A DNA stretch of 64,000 nucleotides from Pseudonocardia sp. DSM 110487 (GTDB taxonomy: Bacteria > Actinomycetota > Actinomycetes > Mycobacteriales > Pseudonocardiaceae), in the NCBI RefSeq assembly GCF_019468565.1, contig NZ_CP080521.1:6014001-6078000 (forward strand). Direction: 5' to 3'. Positions 16,806 to 24,186 of the stretch are shown in pieces. How positions within the stretch are numbered: the first letter of the stretch is position 1; every line of letters starts with the position of its first letter. The notes beneath the pieces are model-generated. The model was not told where the DNA came from. It did no database searches and saw only the letters and a list, made by a program, of their open reading frames with translations. Made by a program: the position numbers and the translations under genes.

Positions 16806-17579
16806 GTGCCTGATGATCGGGAAGACCTGCCCGGCCCGTTCGACCTGACCGGGAGGACGGCGGTCGTCACCGGCGGCGCCCGCGGTCTCGGCCGGGGCAT
16901 CACGCTCGCGCTGCTCGCGGCGGGCGCCGACGTCGTCTCGCTTGGCCGCTCGCCGCTGCCCGCCGAGCTCACCGACACCGCCGCTGCGCTGGGCAGGCGG
17001 CTGACCGCCCGCACCCTCGACCTCGCCGACACCGCCGCGATCACGGCGACCGCGCGGGACGTGCTCGCCGAGCACCGGATCGACATCCTGGTCAACAACG
17101 CGGGTGTGCAGGACCGGCACCCGGCCGTCGAGTTCCCGCTCGAGGCGTGGGACCACGTCATCGACGTCAACCTGCGGGCGGTCTTCCAGCTCTGCCAGCT
17201 CTTCGGCGGTCCCATGCTCGACCGCGGCGGCGCCGTCGTGAACGTGGCGTCGCTGCTGTCGTTCCAGGGCGGCATCACGGTGCCGGCCTACGCCGCCAGC
17301 AAGGGTGGGGTCGCCCAGCTCACGAAGGCGCTCTGCAACGAGTGGGCCGGCCGCGGCGTGAACGTCAACGCGGTCGCCCCCGGCTACATGGACACCGAGC
17401 TGAACTCCGCGCTCCTCGCCGACCCGGTCCGCCGCGAGCAGATATCCGCGCGCATCCCGGCCGGGCGCTGGGGCCGGCCGGAGGACGTCGGGAACGTCGT
17501 CGTGTTCCTCGCCTCCCCCGCCGCCGCGTACGTGCACGGCCAGGTGCTCGCGGTCGACGGCGGGTGGCTCGCGCGGTAG
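16806..17579 (+). CDS. short-chain dehydrogenase/reductase (KduD / gluconate 5-dehydrogenase type)
   Basis: A 257-residue NAD(P)-dependent dehydrogenase starting at GTG 16806. The cofactor motif is TGGARGLG (22-29), with NNAG (97-100) and the catalytic Ser149, Tyr162 and Lys166 in NVASLLSF and YAASKGG. The C-terminal AVDGGW is typical of classical SDRs of polyol or keto-sugar metabolism (KduD, Gno). It is the last gene of the plus-strand operon, 25 bases after the aminotransferase, and probably interconverts a hydroxyl and a keto group in the pathway. Confidence 0.9.
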   Translation: MPDDREDLPGPFDLTGRTAVVTGGARGLGRGITLALLAAGADVVSLGRSPLPAELTDTAAALGRRLTARTLDLADTAAITATARDVLAEHRIDILVNNAGVQDRHPAVEFPLEAWDHVIDVNLRAVFQLCQLFGGPMLDRGGAVVNVASLLSFQGGITVPAYAASKGGVAQLTKALCNEWAGRGVNVNAVAPGYMDTELNSALLADPVRREQISARIPAGRWGRPEDVGNVVVFLASPAAAYVHGQVLAVDGGWLAR

Positions 17580-17634
17580 CCGCCTGTCACGTTCCACCGT
17601 TCTCGCTCGTCCTCGGTGAGACGGAAGGAGATCG

Positions 17635-18024
17635 ATGAACGACACCTGGACACAGCCCATGGTGAACGCGATCGTGGTGCTCGGTGCCGTGATCATGGCG
17701 GGACTCGGGGTGTGGATGTGGGGCTGGCCGGAGGGCTTCGCCGCGTATGTGAACTTCCCGGTCCACGTGCACTTCCTGCACGACCTCGGCGTGTTCCACA
17801 TCGGGGTCGCCATCGCGCTGCTCACCGCACTCGTGCAGCGGGACGCGATCGTCGTCGTGCTGGTCGGCTACACCGTGATCTGCGTGCTCCACGCGGGCAA
17901 CCACGTGCTGGACCTGCACCTCGGCGGCCACCCCAGCCAGCCCGTCCTGATCGCGTTGCAAGCGATCATCGGCGGCGTCGGCGTTTGGTTGCGAGCCCGC
18001 CAGCTGCGACGGGCGCGAGTCTGA
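17635..18024 (+). CDS. small membrane protein of unknown function
   Basis: 129 residues with four likely transmembrane helices (starting around VNAIVVLGAVIMAGLGVWMW). An aromatic and His-rich loop (FPVHVHFLHDLGVFHIG) is followed by HAGNHVLDLHLGG. The His/Asp clusters near the membrane surface could bind a metal or haem, but that is speculation. A good ribosome-binding site (aaggagatcg) precedes ATG 17635. The family is not recognised beyond a DoxX-like or uncharacterised membrane protein. Its stop abuts the stop of the next minus-strand gene. Confidence 0.75.
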   Translation: MNDTWTQPMVNAIVVLGAVIMAGLGVWMWGWPEGFAAYVNFPVHVHFLHDLGVFHIGVAIALLTALVQRDAIVVVLVGYTVICVLHAGNHVLDLHLGGHPSQPVLIALQAIIGGVGVWLRARQLRRARV

Positions 18025-18423
18025 TCATCCAGGTGGGTCGAGGGCGATGCCCGCGTTCTCCAGAGCCGCCTCGGTGAGCATGCGAGCGAAGGCGCGGTCG
18101 CTCGCTGAGGCCGTGGCCAGTGGCGCGTCGACGTCGACCATCGCGCAGGCCTCGAGCAACGTGTCGTCGTAGGCGGCGAGCAGCGCCACCGTGCGCACGC
18201 GCGTGGGCGGGCGGCAGTCTCGGACCAGTCGGTGCAGCCTGCGCAGGTTCGCGACCACGGACTCGATGCACGGACCCGTGGACAGGTCGGTGCGGCGCCT
18301 GCGCTCCAGGAACGACGTGACCACGGCGGGCAGTAGCCGCACGGTCAGCCATACGACCACGGTGGGAGCCACCGCGATCGCGACGTACAGGAGCAGCCCC
18401 TCGACGACCGGACGATCTCCCAC
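18025..18423 (-). CDS. membrane-anchored protein of unknown function
   Basis: About 132 residues. I chose GTG 18423 because ggagg lies at proper distance; an ATG at 18447 is in the same frame but without a visible ribosome-binding site. One N-terminal transmembrane helix (VEGLLLYVAIAVAPTVVVWL, running on into LTVRLLPAVV) is followed by a basic cytoplasmic stretch FLERRRRTD. The Arg-rich helical tail reads VANLRRLHRLVRDCRPPT. No known domain seen. A perfect 16-bp palindrome at 18446-18461 sits just upstream. Confidence 0.6.
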   Translation of the reverse strand: MGDRPVVEGLLLYVAIAVAPTVVVWLTVRLLPAVVTSFLERRRRTDLSTGPCIESVVANLRRLHRLVRDCRPPTRVRTVALLAAYDDTLLEACAMVDVDAPLATASASDRAFARMLTEAALENAGIALDPPG

Positions 18424-18445
18424 CTCGGCACCTCCCCAACGAGGC

Positions 18446-18461
18446 ATCGAATCGATTCGAT
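18446..18461. promoter_or_regulatory. perfect 16-bp palindrome upstream of gene at 18025-18423
   Basis: atcgaatcgattcgat is identical to its reverse complement. It lies 23 bases before the chosen start of the minus-strand gene, where an operator would be expected. No regulator gene is adjacent, so the binding protein is unknown. It could overlap the start if translation begins at 18447. Confidence 0.4.
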
Positions 18462-18611
18462 AGGCACCGTACGCCGCTCTGCGTCGCGGGACAAGGCCGA
18501 GTAACGTCCGGGGCAGCGCGTGGTTGCGCCTAGGGTTCCGCTCGCCGTCCGCCGAGCACGGATGATCCACAATCAGGCCGGCGAGGGCTGGACCGAGCGG
18601 CGCCAGCACCT

Positions 18612-18663
18612 CACCGGCCGTGCCGGTGGGCCCACACCTGACGGGACAAAAGCCCTGAGGGCT
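18612..18663 (+). other. two small hairpins in the leader of the EamA gene
   Basis: caccggc (18612-18618) pairs with gccggtg (18622-18628) across cgt, and agccct (18651-18656) pairs with agggct (18658-18663) across one base. Both lie 50-100 bases before ATG 18714. They could be parts of a structured 5' leader, but I could not match them to a known riboswitch class. Confidence 0.3.
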
Positions 18664-18713
18664 CCTGATCCGACGCGTCCGCACCCGCGGACCGGCCCGA
18701 AGGAGCCCCACCG

Positions 18714-19565
18714 ATGCATGCGCAGTCGCTCGGCCCGTTCATGATCGCCGCGGTGCTCGCGGCCGCCCTGCTGCACGCCGCCTGGAACTCCATCGCCCAC
18801 GGCATCGGGGACCGGCTGATCGGGTTCGCCATGATCGGGATCGTCGACCTCGTGGGCGGCGGAGCGCTCGCCGCCTTCGCGGGCCTGCCACCCGCGGGTG
18901 CGTGGCCGTACATCGTCGCCTCGGCCGTGGTGCACATCGGGTACAACCTGATGCTGCTCGCCAGTTACCAGCTCGGCGAGTTCAGCCAGGCCTATCCCCT
19001 CGCACGGGGCACCGCGCCGCTCGTCGTCGCGCTCGCGTCCGTACTGGTGCTGCACCGGCCCCTCGCCGCGCAGGACCTCGCCGGCATCCTCGCGGTCTCC
19101 ACCGGCCTCATCGGGCTCGTTCTCGCGGGCGGCCTCCCGGGGCGCAAGCAGCTGCCCGCGGTGGCGGCGGCGGTTGCGACCGGCCTGCTGATCGCCCTCT
19201 ACACGGTGATCGACGGCGTGGGCGTGGCGGAAGGTCCGCTGCTCGCCTACATCGGTTGGATGTTCTTCCTCCAGGGCCCCGCGCTCCCCGTGCTCGCACT
19301 GGTGCGCCGCGGCCGCCGTCTGCCCGCGCTGCTGCGCCGCCACGCGCTGCCCGGACTCGCGGGCGGGGCGATCTCGCTCGCCGCCTACTCGATCGTCCTG
19401 TGGGCCCAGACGTCCGGCGCCCTCGCCCCGATCGCGGCGCTGCGCGAGAGCAGCATCGTGTTCGGTGCCCTCATCGGCGCGCTGGTCCTGCGCGAACCGC
19501 TCGGGCACCGGCGCGCGGCGGCGGCCGTCGTCGTACTGGCCGGGGTGTTGCTGCTGAGCGTCTAG
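18714..19565 (+). CDS. EamA/DMT family transporter
   Basis: 283 residues with about ten transmembrane helices in two homologous halves, as in EamA (drug/metabolite) transporters. The N-terminal half begins FMIAAVLAAALLHAAWNSI and contains YPLARGTAPLVVAL. The C-terminal half has ALRESSIVFGALIGALVLRE and ends RRAAAAVVVLAGVLLL. Such proteins export amino acids or small metabolites. An aaggagcc ribosome-binding site precedes the ATG. The stop overlaps, tail to tail, the stop of the CDF gene. Confidence 0.9.
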   Translation: MHAQSLGPFMIAAVLAAALLHAAWNSIAHGIGDRLIGFAMIGIVDLVGGGALAAFAGLPPAGAWPYIVASAVVHIGYNLMLLASYQLGEFSQAYPLARGTAPLVVALASVLVLHRPLAAQDLAGILAVSTGLIGLVLAGGLPGRKQLPAVAAAVATGLLIALYTVIDGVGVAEGPLLAYIGWMFFLQGPALPVLALVRRGRRLPALLRRHALPGLAGGAISLAAYSIVLWAQTSGALAPIAALRESSIVFGALIGALVLREPLGHRRAAAAVVVLAGVLLLSV

Positions 19566-20548
19566 CGCCCGCGGAGACGGTCGGTGACCCTGGGGCCGTA
19601 GCGCTCCATCACCCGCCTGCGCATGACCGGGTCGGTGCGCGGCACCGGCTCGAGGAACACCTCCTGCAGATCCGGGAACCGTTCGTGCAGCTCCGCGTCG
19701 ATGTCGACGCAGGCGCGCTCCAGCTGCGCGACGCCGATGGCGTCGGCGAAGTCGAGCCGGGCGCACAGCAGCACCTGGTCGGTGCCGATGGTCATGGTGA
19801 GCAGGTCGACGACCTGGTCGACCTCCGGCCGCGTGGCGAGCGCATCGCGCAGTGCGAGGACGGTGGCCCGGTCGGCCTGGCGCCCGACCAGCAGACCCAT
19901 GTTGGTGCGCCCGAGGATGTACGCGACGGCCGTGAGCAGCAGCCCGACCAGCAGCGACGCGAGCCCATCCCAGAACGACGAGCCGGTGAGCTGGTGCAGC
20001 CCGACGCCACCGAAGGCCAGCAGCAACCCGACGAGCGCGGCACTGTCCTCGAAGAACACGCTCCGCACCGTCGGGTCGTCGGTGGCGCGCAGCCAGCGCA
20101 GCGCGGTGGTGGACTCGGCGCGTGCCGCGGCGCGCACCTGCCGCACGGCCTGCAGCCATGAGATGCCCTCGAGCACGAACGACACCGCGAGCACCGCGTA
20201 GGCGACCCACGCGAGCGTCTGCTCGGCCTCATCGCCGAGGATCGTCCGGACACCCTCGATGATCGCGAACACCGCGCCGGAGACGAAGATGCTCACGGCC
20301 GCGATCAGCGCCCAGAAGAACCGCTCCTTGCCGTACCCGAAGGGGTGGCGTCGGTCCGGGCGGCGGGCCGAGCGCCGCAGCGCGGTGAGCAGGAGCAGTT
20401 CGGTGGCGGTGTCGGCGACGCTGTGCGCGGCCTCGGCGAACATCACCGCCGATCCAGTGAACGCCCCCGCCACGAACTTGAGCACGGCGATGGCCCCGTT
20501 GGCGGCCGTGGCCACCAGCACGGTGAGCGTGCTCTCCTCCTGTGCCAC
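19562..20548 (-). CDS. cation diffusion facilitator family transporter
   Basis: 328 residues. Six predicted membrane helices include the metal site pattern AEAAHSVADTATELLLL in helix 2 (His/Asp as in CDF proteins) and ALVGLLLAFGGVGLHQLTG in helix 5. A cytoplasmic C-terminal ferredoxin-like domain (about 215-300) follows. CDFs export Zn, Mn, Co or Fe in exchange for protons. The gene is single. Metal identity cannot be told from these motifs alone. Confidence 0.9.
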   Translation of the reverse strand: MAQEESTLTVLVATAANGAIAVLKFVAGAFTGSAVMFAEAAHSVADTATELLLLTALRRSARRPDRRHPFGYGKERFFWALIAAVSIFVSGAVFAIIEGVRTILGDEAEQTLAWVAYAVLAVSFVLEGISWLQAVRQVRAAARAESTTALRWLRATDDPTVRSVFFEDSAALVGLLLAFGGVGLHQLTGSSFWDGLASLLVGLLLTAVAYILGRTNMGLLVGRQADRATVLALRDALATRPEVDQVVDLLTMTIGTDQVLLCARLDFADAIGVAQLERACVDIDAELHERFPDLQEVFLEPVPRTDPVMRRRVMERYGPRVTDRLRGR

Positions 20549-20583
20549 CCAGCGAGGCTAGTGCGCCGCTGTGTGCCGCACGC

Positions 20584-21765
20584 TCACCCCACGCGGGGAC
20601 GTACCGCGTCCGTGAACCCGGCCGGGACGATGACGTCCTCCCGGCCCAGCTCGGCCACGGAGCTGCGCCCCAGCCCGAGCAGGGCGGAGTCGATGCCGCC
20701 GCGCAGGATGTCGAGGACGTTCTCCACGCCGGCCTGCCCGTTCGCGGCCAGGCCCCACAGGTACGCGCGGCCGATCAGGACGGCACGGGCGCCCAGTGCG
20801 AGGGCCTTCACCACGTCGCTGCCGCGGCGGATGCCGCCGTCGAGCAGGACCTCCACCTGGTCGCCGACGGCGTCGGCGATCGCGGGGAGCGCCCGGATCG
20901 ATGCGGGCGTGCCGTCGAGGTTGTTGCCGCCGTGGTTGGACACCGAGATCGCGCTGACCCCCGCGTCGACAGCGCGCTTCGCCTCGTCCACCCGGAACAC
21001 GCCCTTGAGCAGGAACGGCCCGTCCCACTGGGCACGCAGCCAGCGCACGTCCTCCCAGCTGGGCGGCGGGGTCTGCATCCACTGGCCGTATGCGCCGAAG
21101 AACGTGGGCTGGGGCTGGCCGGGGTCGGACATGTTCGGCACGGTGAGGTCGGGTAGCTGCCGGCTGCGGACCCAGTCGAGGAGCCACCGCGGGCGGGTGA
21201 TCCCCTCCGGGGCGAAGCGGATCATTTCGCGGACGCCGAGCCGCTCCGGGATGCGCGGGCTCCCCCAGTCGCGGCCGTGGGAGAACGACCAGTCGGGAGT
21301 GAGGATCAGGCCGACGGCGCCGGCCGCGCGCGCCCGCTCGACGCGCCGCGCGATGTCGTCCCGGCTGCCGCACCAGTAGATCTGGAAGAGCGTCTGCGGG
21401 TTGGCCGCGACGACCTCCTCGACGGGCTTGCTCGCGAAGGAGGACAGCCCCATCGCGGTGCCCCGTGCCGCGGCCGCCCGCGCCACCGCGACCTCGCCGT
21501 CCGGGTGCACCGCCTGCACGCCGGTCGGCGAGATCAGGACGGGCAGGGACACCTGCTGTCCCAGGACGGTGGTGCCCAGCTCGCGCTTGCCGGAGAACCC
21601 GGCCGTGCGCGGCGCGAAGCCCAGCTCCTCGAAGGCGGCCTGGTTGTCGCGGACGGTGAGGCCCTTCTCGGAGCCGGCCACGAGGGCGCTGTACACCGAC
21701 CGCGGCAGCCGCTTCTGCGCGCGTCGCTGCGCTTCGGCCACCGTCTCGAACCAGGCCCCACCCAT
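20584..21765 (-). CDS. mftD: pre-mycofactocin synthase MftD (FMN-dependent)
   Basis: 393 residues of the FMN-dependent alpha-hydroxy-acid oxidase family. It has many blocks I associate with MftD: AWFETVAEAQRRAQKRLP at the start, SPTGVQAVHPDGEVAVARAA, SFASKPVEEVVAANPQT, NHGGNNLDGTPASIRALPA and IGRAYLWGLAANGQAGVENV. MftD oxidatively deaminates AHDP to give pre-mycofactocin, a redox cofactor. I start at ATG 21765, preceded by aagggctgatc. It is divergent from an MftR-like regulator. No mftA, mftB, mftC, mftE or mftF is present in this window. Confidence 0.87.
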   Translation of the reverse strand: MGGAWFETVAEAQRRAQKRLPRSVYSALVAGSEKGLTVRDNQAAFEELGFAPRTAGFSGKRELGTTVLGQQVSLPVLISPTGVQAVHPDGEVAVARAAAARGTAMGLSSFASKPVEEVVAANPQTLFQIYWCGSRDDIARRVERARAAGAVGLILTPDWSFSHGRDWGSPRIPERLGVREMIRFAPEGITRPRWLLDWVRSRQLPDLTVPNMSDPGQPQPTFFGAYGQWMQTPPPSWEDVRWLRAQWDGPFLLKGVFRVDEAKRAVDAGVSAISVSNHGGNNLDGTPASIRALPAIADAVGDQVEVLLDGGIRRGSDVVKALALGARAVLIGRAYLWGLAANGQAGVENVLDILRGGIDSALLGLGRSSVAELGREDVIVPAGFTDAVRPRVG

Positions 21766-21785
21766 GATCAGCCCTTCGCTGGACT

Positions 21786-21804
21786 TTCGACATGACGTGT
21801 CGAA
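21786..21804. promoter_or_regulatory. candidate MftR operator
   Basis: ttcgaca (21786-21792) and tgtcgaa (21798-21804) form a perfect 7-bp inverted repeat around tgacg. It sits in the 64-base gap between the divergent mftD (start 21765) and the TetR-type gene (start 21830). The length and symmetry fit a TetR-family operator, so one site could control both genes. Confidence 0.65.
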
Positions 21805-21829
21805 TTTGAGGGGACGATAGCGTCGCACC

Positions 21830-22453
21830 GTGACGGGAACAAGACCGGCGCGTCGTGGCCGCCCCCGCGGGACGAGCACGCGCGAGCTCGAGCTGATCGC
21901 GCTGCGCCTGTTCACCGAGCAGGGCTTCCACGAGACCACGATCGAGCAGATCGCCGCCGCGGCGGGCGTGAGCACCCGCACCTTCTTCCGCTACTTCGAC
22001 GCCAAGTCCAGCGTGTTGTGGCAGACGTTCGACACCGAGGTCGAGGCGATCCGCACCGCACTCACCCAGGCACCCGACGACCTCCCGGTGATGGACGCCG
22101 TCCGCCACGCCGTGCTCGCCGCCAACCACTACCGCGCCGCCGACGTGCCCGAGCTGCGGATGCGCATGACCCTCGTCGGCACCGTGCCCGAGATCGCCGC
22201 CAGCGCCACCGTGCGCTACGACGCGTGGGAGCGGGCCATCAGCGAGTTCGTCGGCCGTCGCGTGGGGCAGCCGGCCGATTCGCTCCTTCCGCACGTCGTC
22301 GGCCGAGCCACGCTGGCCACGTGCCGGGCCGCCTACGAGCGGTGGGCGGTGCGCGCGGACGCAGACCTCGCCGTCTACCTCGACGCCGCGCTGCGCGCGC
22401 TCGCCGACGGCTTCCGCGAGCCGCTCGCCGAACCGGGGTCCGAACCCGCCTGA
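21830..22453 (+). CDS. mftR: TetR-family regulator of the mycofactocin system (MftR-like)
   Basis: 207 residues starting at GTG 21830. A basic tail RRGRPRGTSTRELE leads into a TetR helix-turn-helix: TIEQIAAAAGVSTRTFFRYF (about 44-63). The ligand domain fills the rest. The pattern FFRYFDAKSSVLWQ and the divergent placement beside mftD match MftR, which in mycobacteria responds to long-chain acyl-CoA. The name is based on recalled similarity and context; a generic TetR regulator is the fallback. Likely autoregulated through the palindrome at 21786-21804. Confidence 0.75.
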   Translation: MTGTRPARRGRPRGTSTRELELIALRLFTEQGFHETTIEQIAAAAGVSTRTFFRYFDAKSSVLWQTFDTEVEAIRTALTQAPDDLPVMDAVRHAVLAANHYRAADVPELRMRMTLVGTVPEIAASATVRYDAWERAISEFVGRRVGQPADSLLPHVVGRATLATCRAAYERWAVRADADLAVYLDAALRALADGFREPLAEPGSEPA

Positions 22454-22470
22454 TCCGCTCCTAGGAGCGC

Positions 22471-22619
22471 CCTGAACAACTCAGGCCTACTGCGCGGCGC
22501 CCAGGCGGCGCCCTCGCCGCGTTGGACGATCGCGCCGATACAACAGCGGTATCGGCGCGATCGTCCGCCTTGCGAGGACACCACCTGGACACCGCTCGCT
22601 ACGGCCTGAGTTGTTCAGG
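22471..22619. repeat. nested inverted repeats between convergent genes
   Basis: Outer arms: 22471-22487 (cctgaacaactcaggcc) with 22603-22619, exact over 17 bp. Inner arms: 22524-22541 (ggacgatcgcgccgatac) with 22549-22566, exact over 18 bp around a 7-base loop. The element lies after the MftR-like stop and overlaps the last codons and stop of the convergent TetR gene (stop at 22615). It probably acts as a bidirectional terminator. Confidence 0.85.
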
Positions 22620-23178
22620 ACCCTCCTAGCAACATCCTCGGCAGCTCCGTGATCGCGCGGCGGAACGCGGTGGGGGTGCCGTTGAGGCGGGCCAGCACCA
22701 GGCTGCCCTCGATCCGGACGAACGCCTCCTCCGCGGCGAGCCGCGCATCGGCCGGGCGCGCGCCGCCGCGGCGGGCGGCAACGGCCATCGCCTCGATCCA
22801 CGATGTGGTGATCTCGGCGGCCTTCGCGCGGATGCCCTCGGGGGCGCCGGAGAGCGTGAGCGTGTCGAGCACGCAGGGCAGCAGGCCGTCGGCGTAGATC
22901 TCGGAGATCCGCCGCGCCGACTCGACGACCCCCGCCGCGACGTCCGGGGCGCTCGTCATCGGCTCGATGGCGCGCGCGAACTGGTCCCCGACCCGGCCCA
23001 TGACCGCTTCGGCCATCTGGACCTTCCCCTCGGGGAAGCGGTGGTAGAGGCTGGCTCTGCGGAGCCGGGCTCCGTCGGCGAGCGCGCCGAGCGATGCACC
23101 TTCGAAGCCCGCGACGCGGAACACCTGCGCGAGGCGGTCGAAGAGCTCGTCGTCGGACACGGTCTGCGGACGGGGCAT
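22615..23178 (-). CDS. TetR-family transcriptional regulator
   Basis: 187 residues. The N-terminal helix-turn-helix is GASLGALADGARLRRASLYH (about 25-44), followed by RFPEGKVQMAEAVM. The C-terminal part resembles TetR_C domains of the LmrA/YxaF or AcrR kind. It is divergent from the alpha/beta hydrolase at 23300, and two related inverted repeats lie in the shared control region, so it most likely represses that gene and itself. The gene ends inside the palindrome 22471-22619. Confidence 0.85.
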   Translation of the reverse strand: MPRPQTVSDDELFDRLAQVFRVAGFEGASLGALADGARLRRASLYHRFPEGKVQMAEAVMGRVGDQFARAIEPMTSAPDVAAGVVESARRISEIYADGLLPCVLDTLTLSGAPEGIRAKAAEITTSWIEAMAVAARRGGARPADARLAAEEAFVRIEGSLVLARLNGTPTAFRRAITELPRMLLGGS

Positions 23179-23187
23179 GGGCCGACG

Positions 23188-23251
23188 TTACGGAACGAAC
23201 GGTAAAGCCGCAGGGTCTACTTCCTCACATTGCAATACCGATCGTTCGGTA
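23188..23251. promoter_or_regulatory. two candidate TetR operator sites
   Basis: Site 1 (23188-23205) reads ttacggaacgaacggtaa and site 2 (23236-23251) reads taccgatcgttcggta. Site 2 has perfect 6-bp arms. Both share half-site cg(a/t)(a/t)cggtaa, about 47 bases apart, in the region between the divergent TetR gene and the alpha/beta hydrolase. Sequence and position fit operators for the TetR protein encoded at 22615-23178. Confidence 0.5.
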
Positions 23252-23299
23252 ATACCGTCTCGACGTCAGCACCGGCCACCAGCGGAAGGGCTTCCGGCC

Positions 23300-24133
23300 A
23301 TGTCGCACATCACCGTCGGGCACGAGAACAGCGCCGAGATCAACCTGCATTACACCGACCGGGGCACGGGCCAGCCGGTCGTCCTGATCCACGGCTACCC
23401 GCTCGACGGGGCGTCGTGGGAGAAGCAGGAGGATCGGCTGCTCGACGCCGGGTACCGCGTCATCACCTACGACCGCCGAGGGTTCGGCCAGTCCAGCAAG
23501 ACCGCCGCCGGCTACGACTACGACACCTTCGCCGACGACCTCGACAAGGTCCTCACCACGCTCGACCTGAACGACGTCGTGCTCGTCGGCTTCTCGATGG
23601 GCACCGGCGAAGTGGGCCGCTACCTCGCCCGCCACGGCTCGGGCCGGGTGGCGAAGGCCGTCTTCCTCGCGTCGCTGGAGCCGTACCTGATCAAGACGGA
23701 CGACAACCCGACCGGCGTGGACCAGGCCGTGTTCGACGGGATCCTCGCCACCGCCCGCAAGGACCGGTACGCCTGGTTCACGCAGTTCTACAACGACTTC
23801 TACAACCTCGACGAGACCCTCGGGTCCCGGATCAGCGAGGAGGCCCTGCGCAACAGCTGGAACGTGGCCGCCGGCGCTGGCGCGCTGGCCTCGTGGGCCG
23901 TCGTGCCGTCATGGGGCACCGACTTCAGGGCCGACATCCAGAAGATCGACGTGCCCGCCCTGATCGTGCACGGCACCCACGACCGGATCCTGCCGATCGA
24001 CGCCACCGGCCGCGAGTTCGCCAAGCGCCTCCCGAACGCACGCTACGTCGAGATCGACGGCGCGCCGCACGGCATGCTGTGGACGCACGGCGACGAGGTC
24101 AGCGACCTGCTGGTGGAGTTCCTCGCCGGCTGA
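23300..24133 (+). CDS. alpha/beta hydrolase, cofactor-free haloperoxidase-like
   Basis: 277 residues. HGYPLDGASW forms the oxyanion loop, GFSMG holds nucleophile Ser99, HGTHDRILP the acid and GAPHGMLW the His. The wording around these motifs resembles non-haem chloroperoxidases (perhydrolases/esterases) such as those of Streptomyces. ATG 23300 is preceded by ggaaggg. No signal peptide. It is divergent from its likely TetR repressor, suggesting induction by a small ester or toxic compound. Confidence 0.88.
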   Translation: MSHITVGHENSAEINLHYTDRGTGQPVVLIHGYPLDGASWEKQEDRLLDAGYRVITYDRRGFGQSSKTAAGYDYDTFADDLDKVLTTLDLNDVVLVGFSMGTGEVGRYLARHGSGRVAKAVFLASLEPYLIKTDDNPTGVDQAVFDGILATARKDRYAWFTQFYNDFYNLDETLGSRISEEALRNSWNVAAGAGALASWAVVPSWGTDFRADIQKIDVPALIVHGTHDRILPIDATGREFAKRLPNARYVEIDGAPHGMLWTHGDEVSDLLVEFLAG

Positions 24134-24186
24134 CGATCATGTGGCGGGCGCTGACGCATGTCGGTGCCCGCCGCTACGGTCAGCGC

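Noticed and set aside
18600..18713. Riboswitch (guanidine or similar) before the EamA exporter
   Set aside because: Two hairpins are present but neither loop matches the ACGR loops or other conserved bases I know, so no class can be claimed.
21766..21829. Hidden mftA-type small peptide gene next to mftD
   Set aside because: The gap is only 64 bases and no short frame ending in the IDGxCGVY-like tail of MftA is visible here or after mftR.
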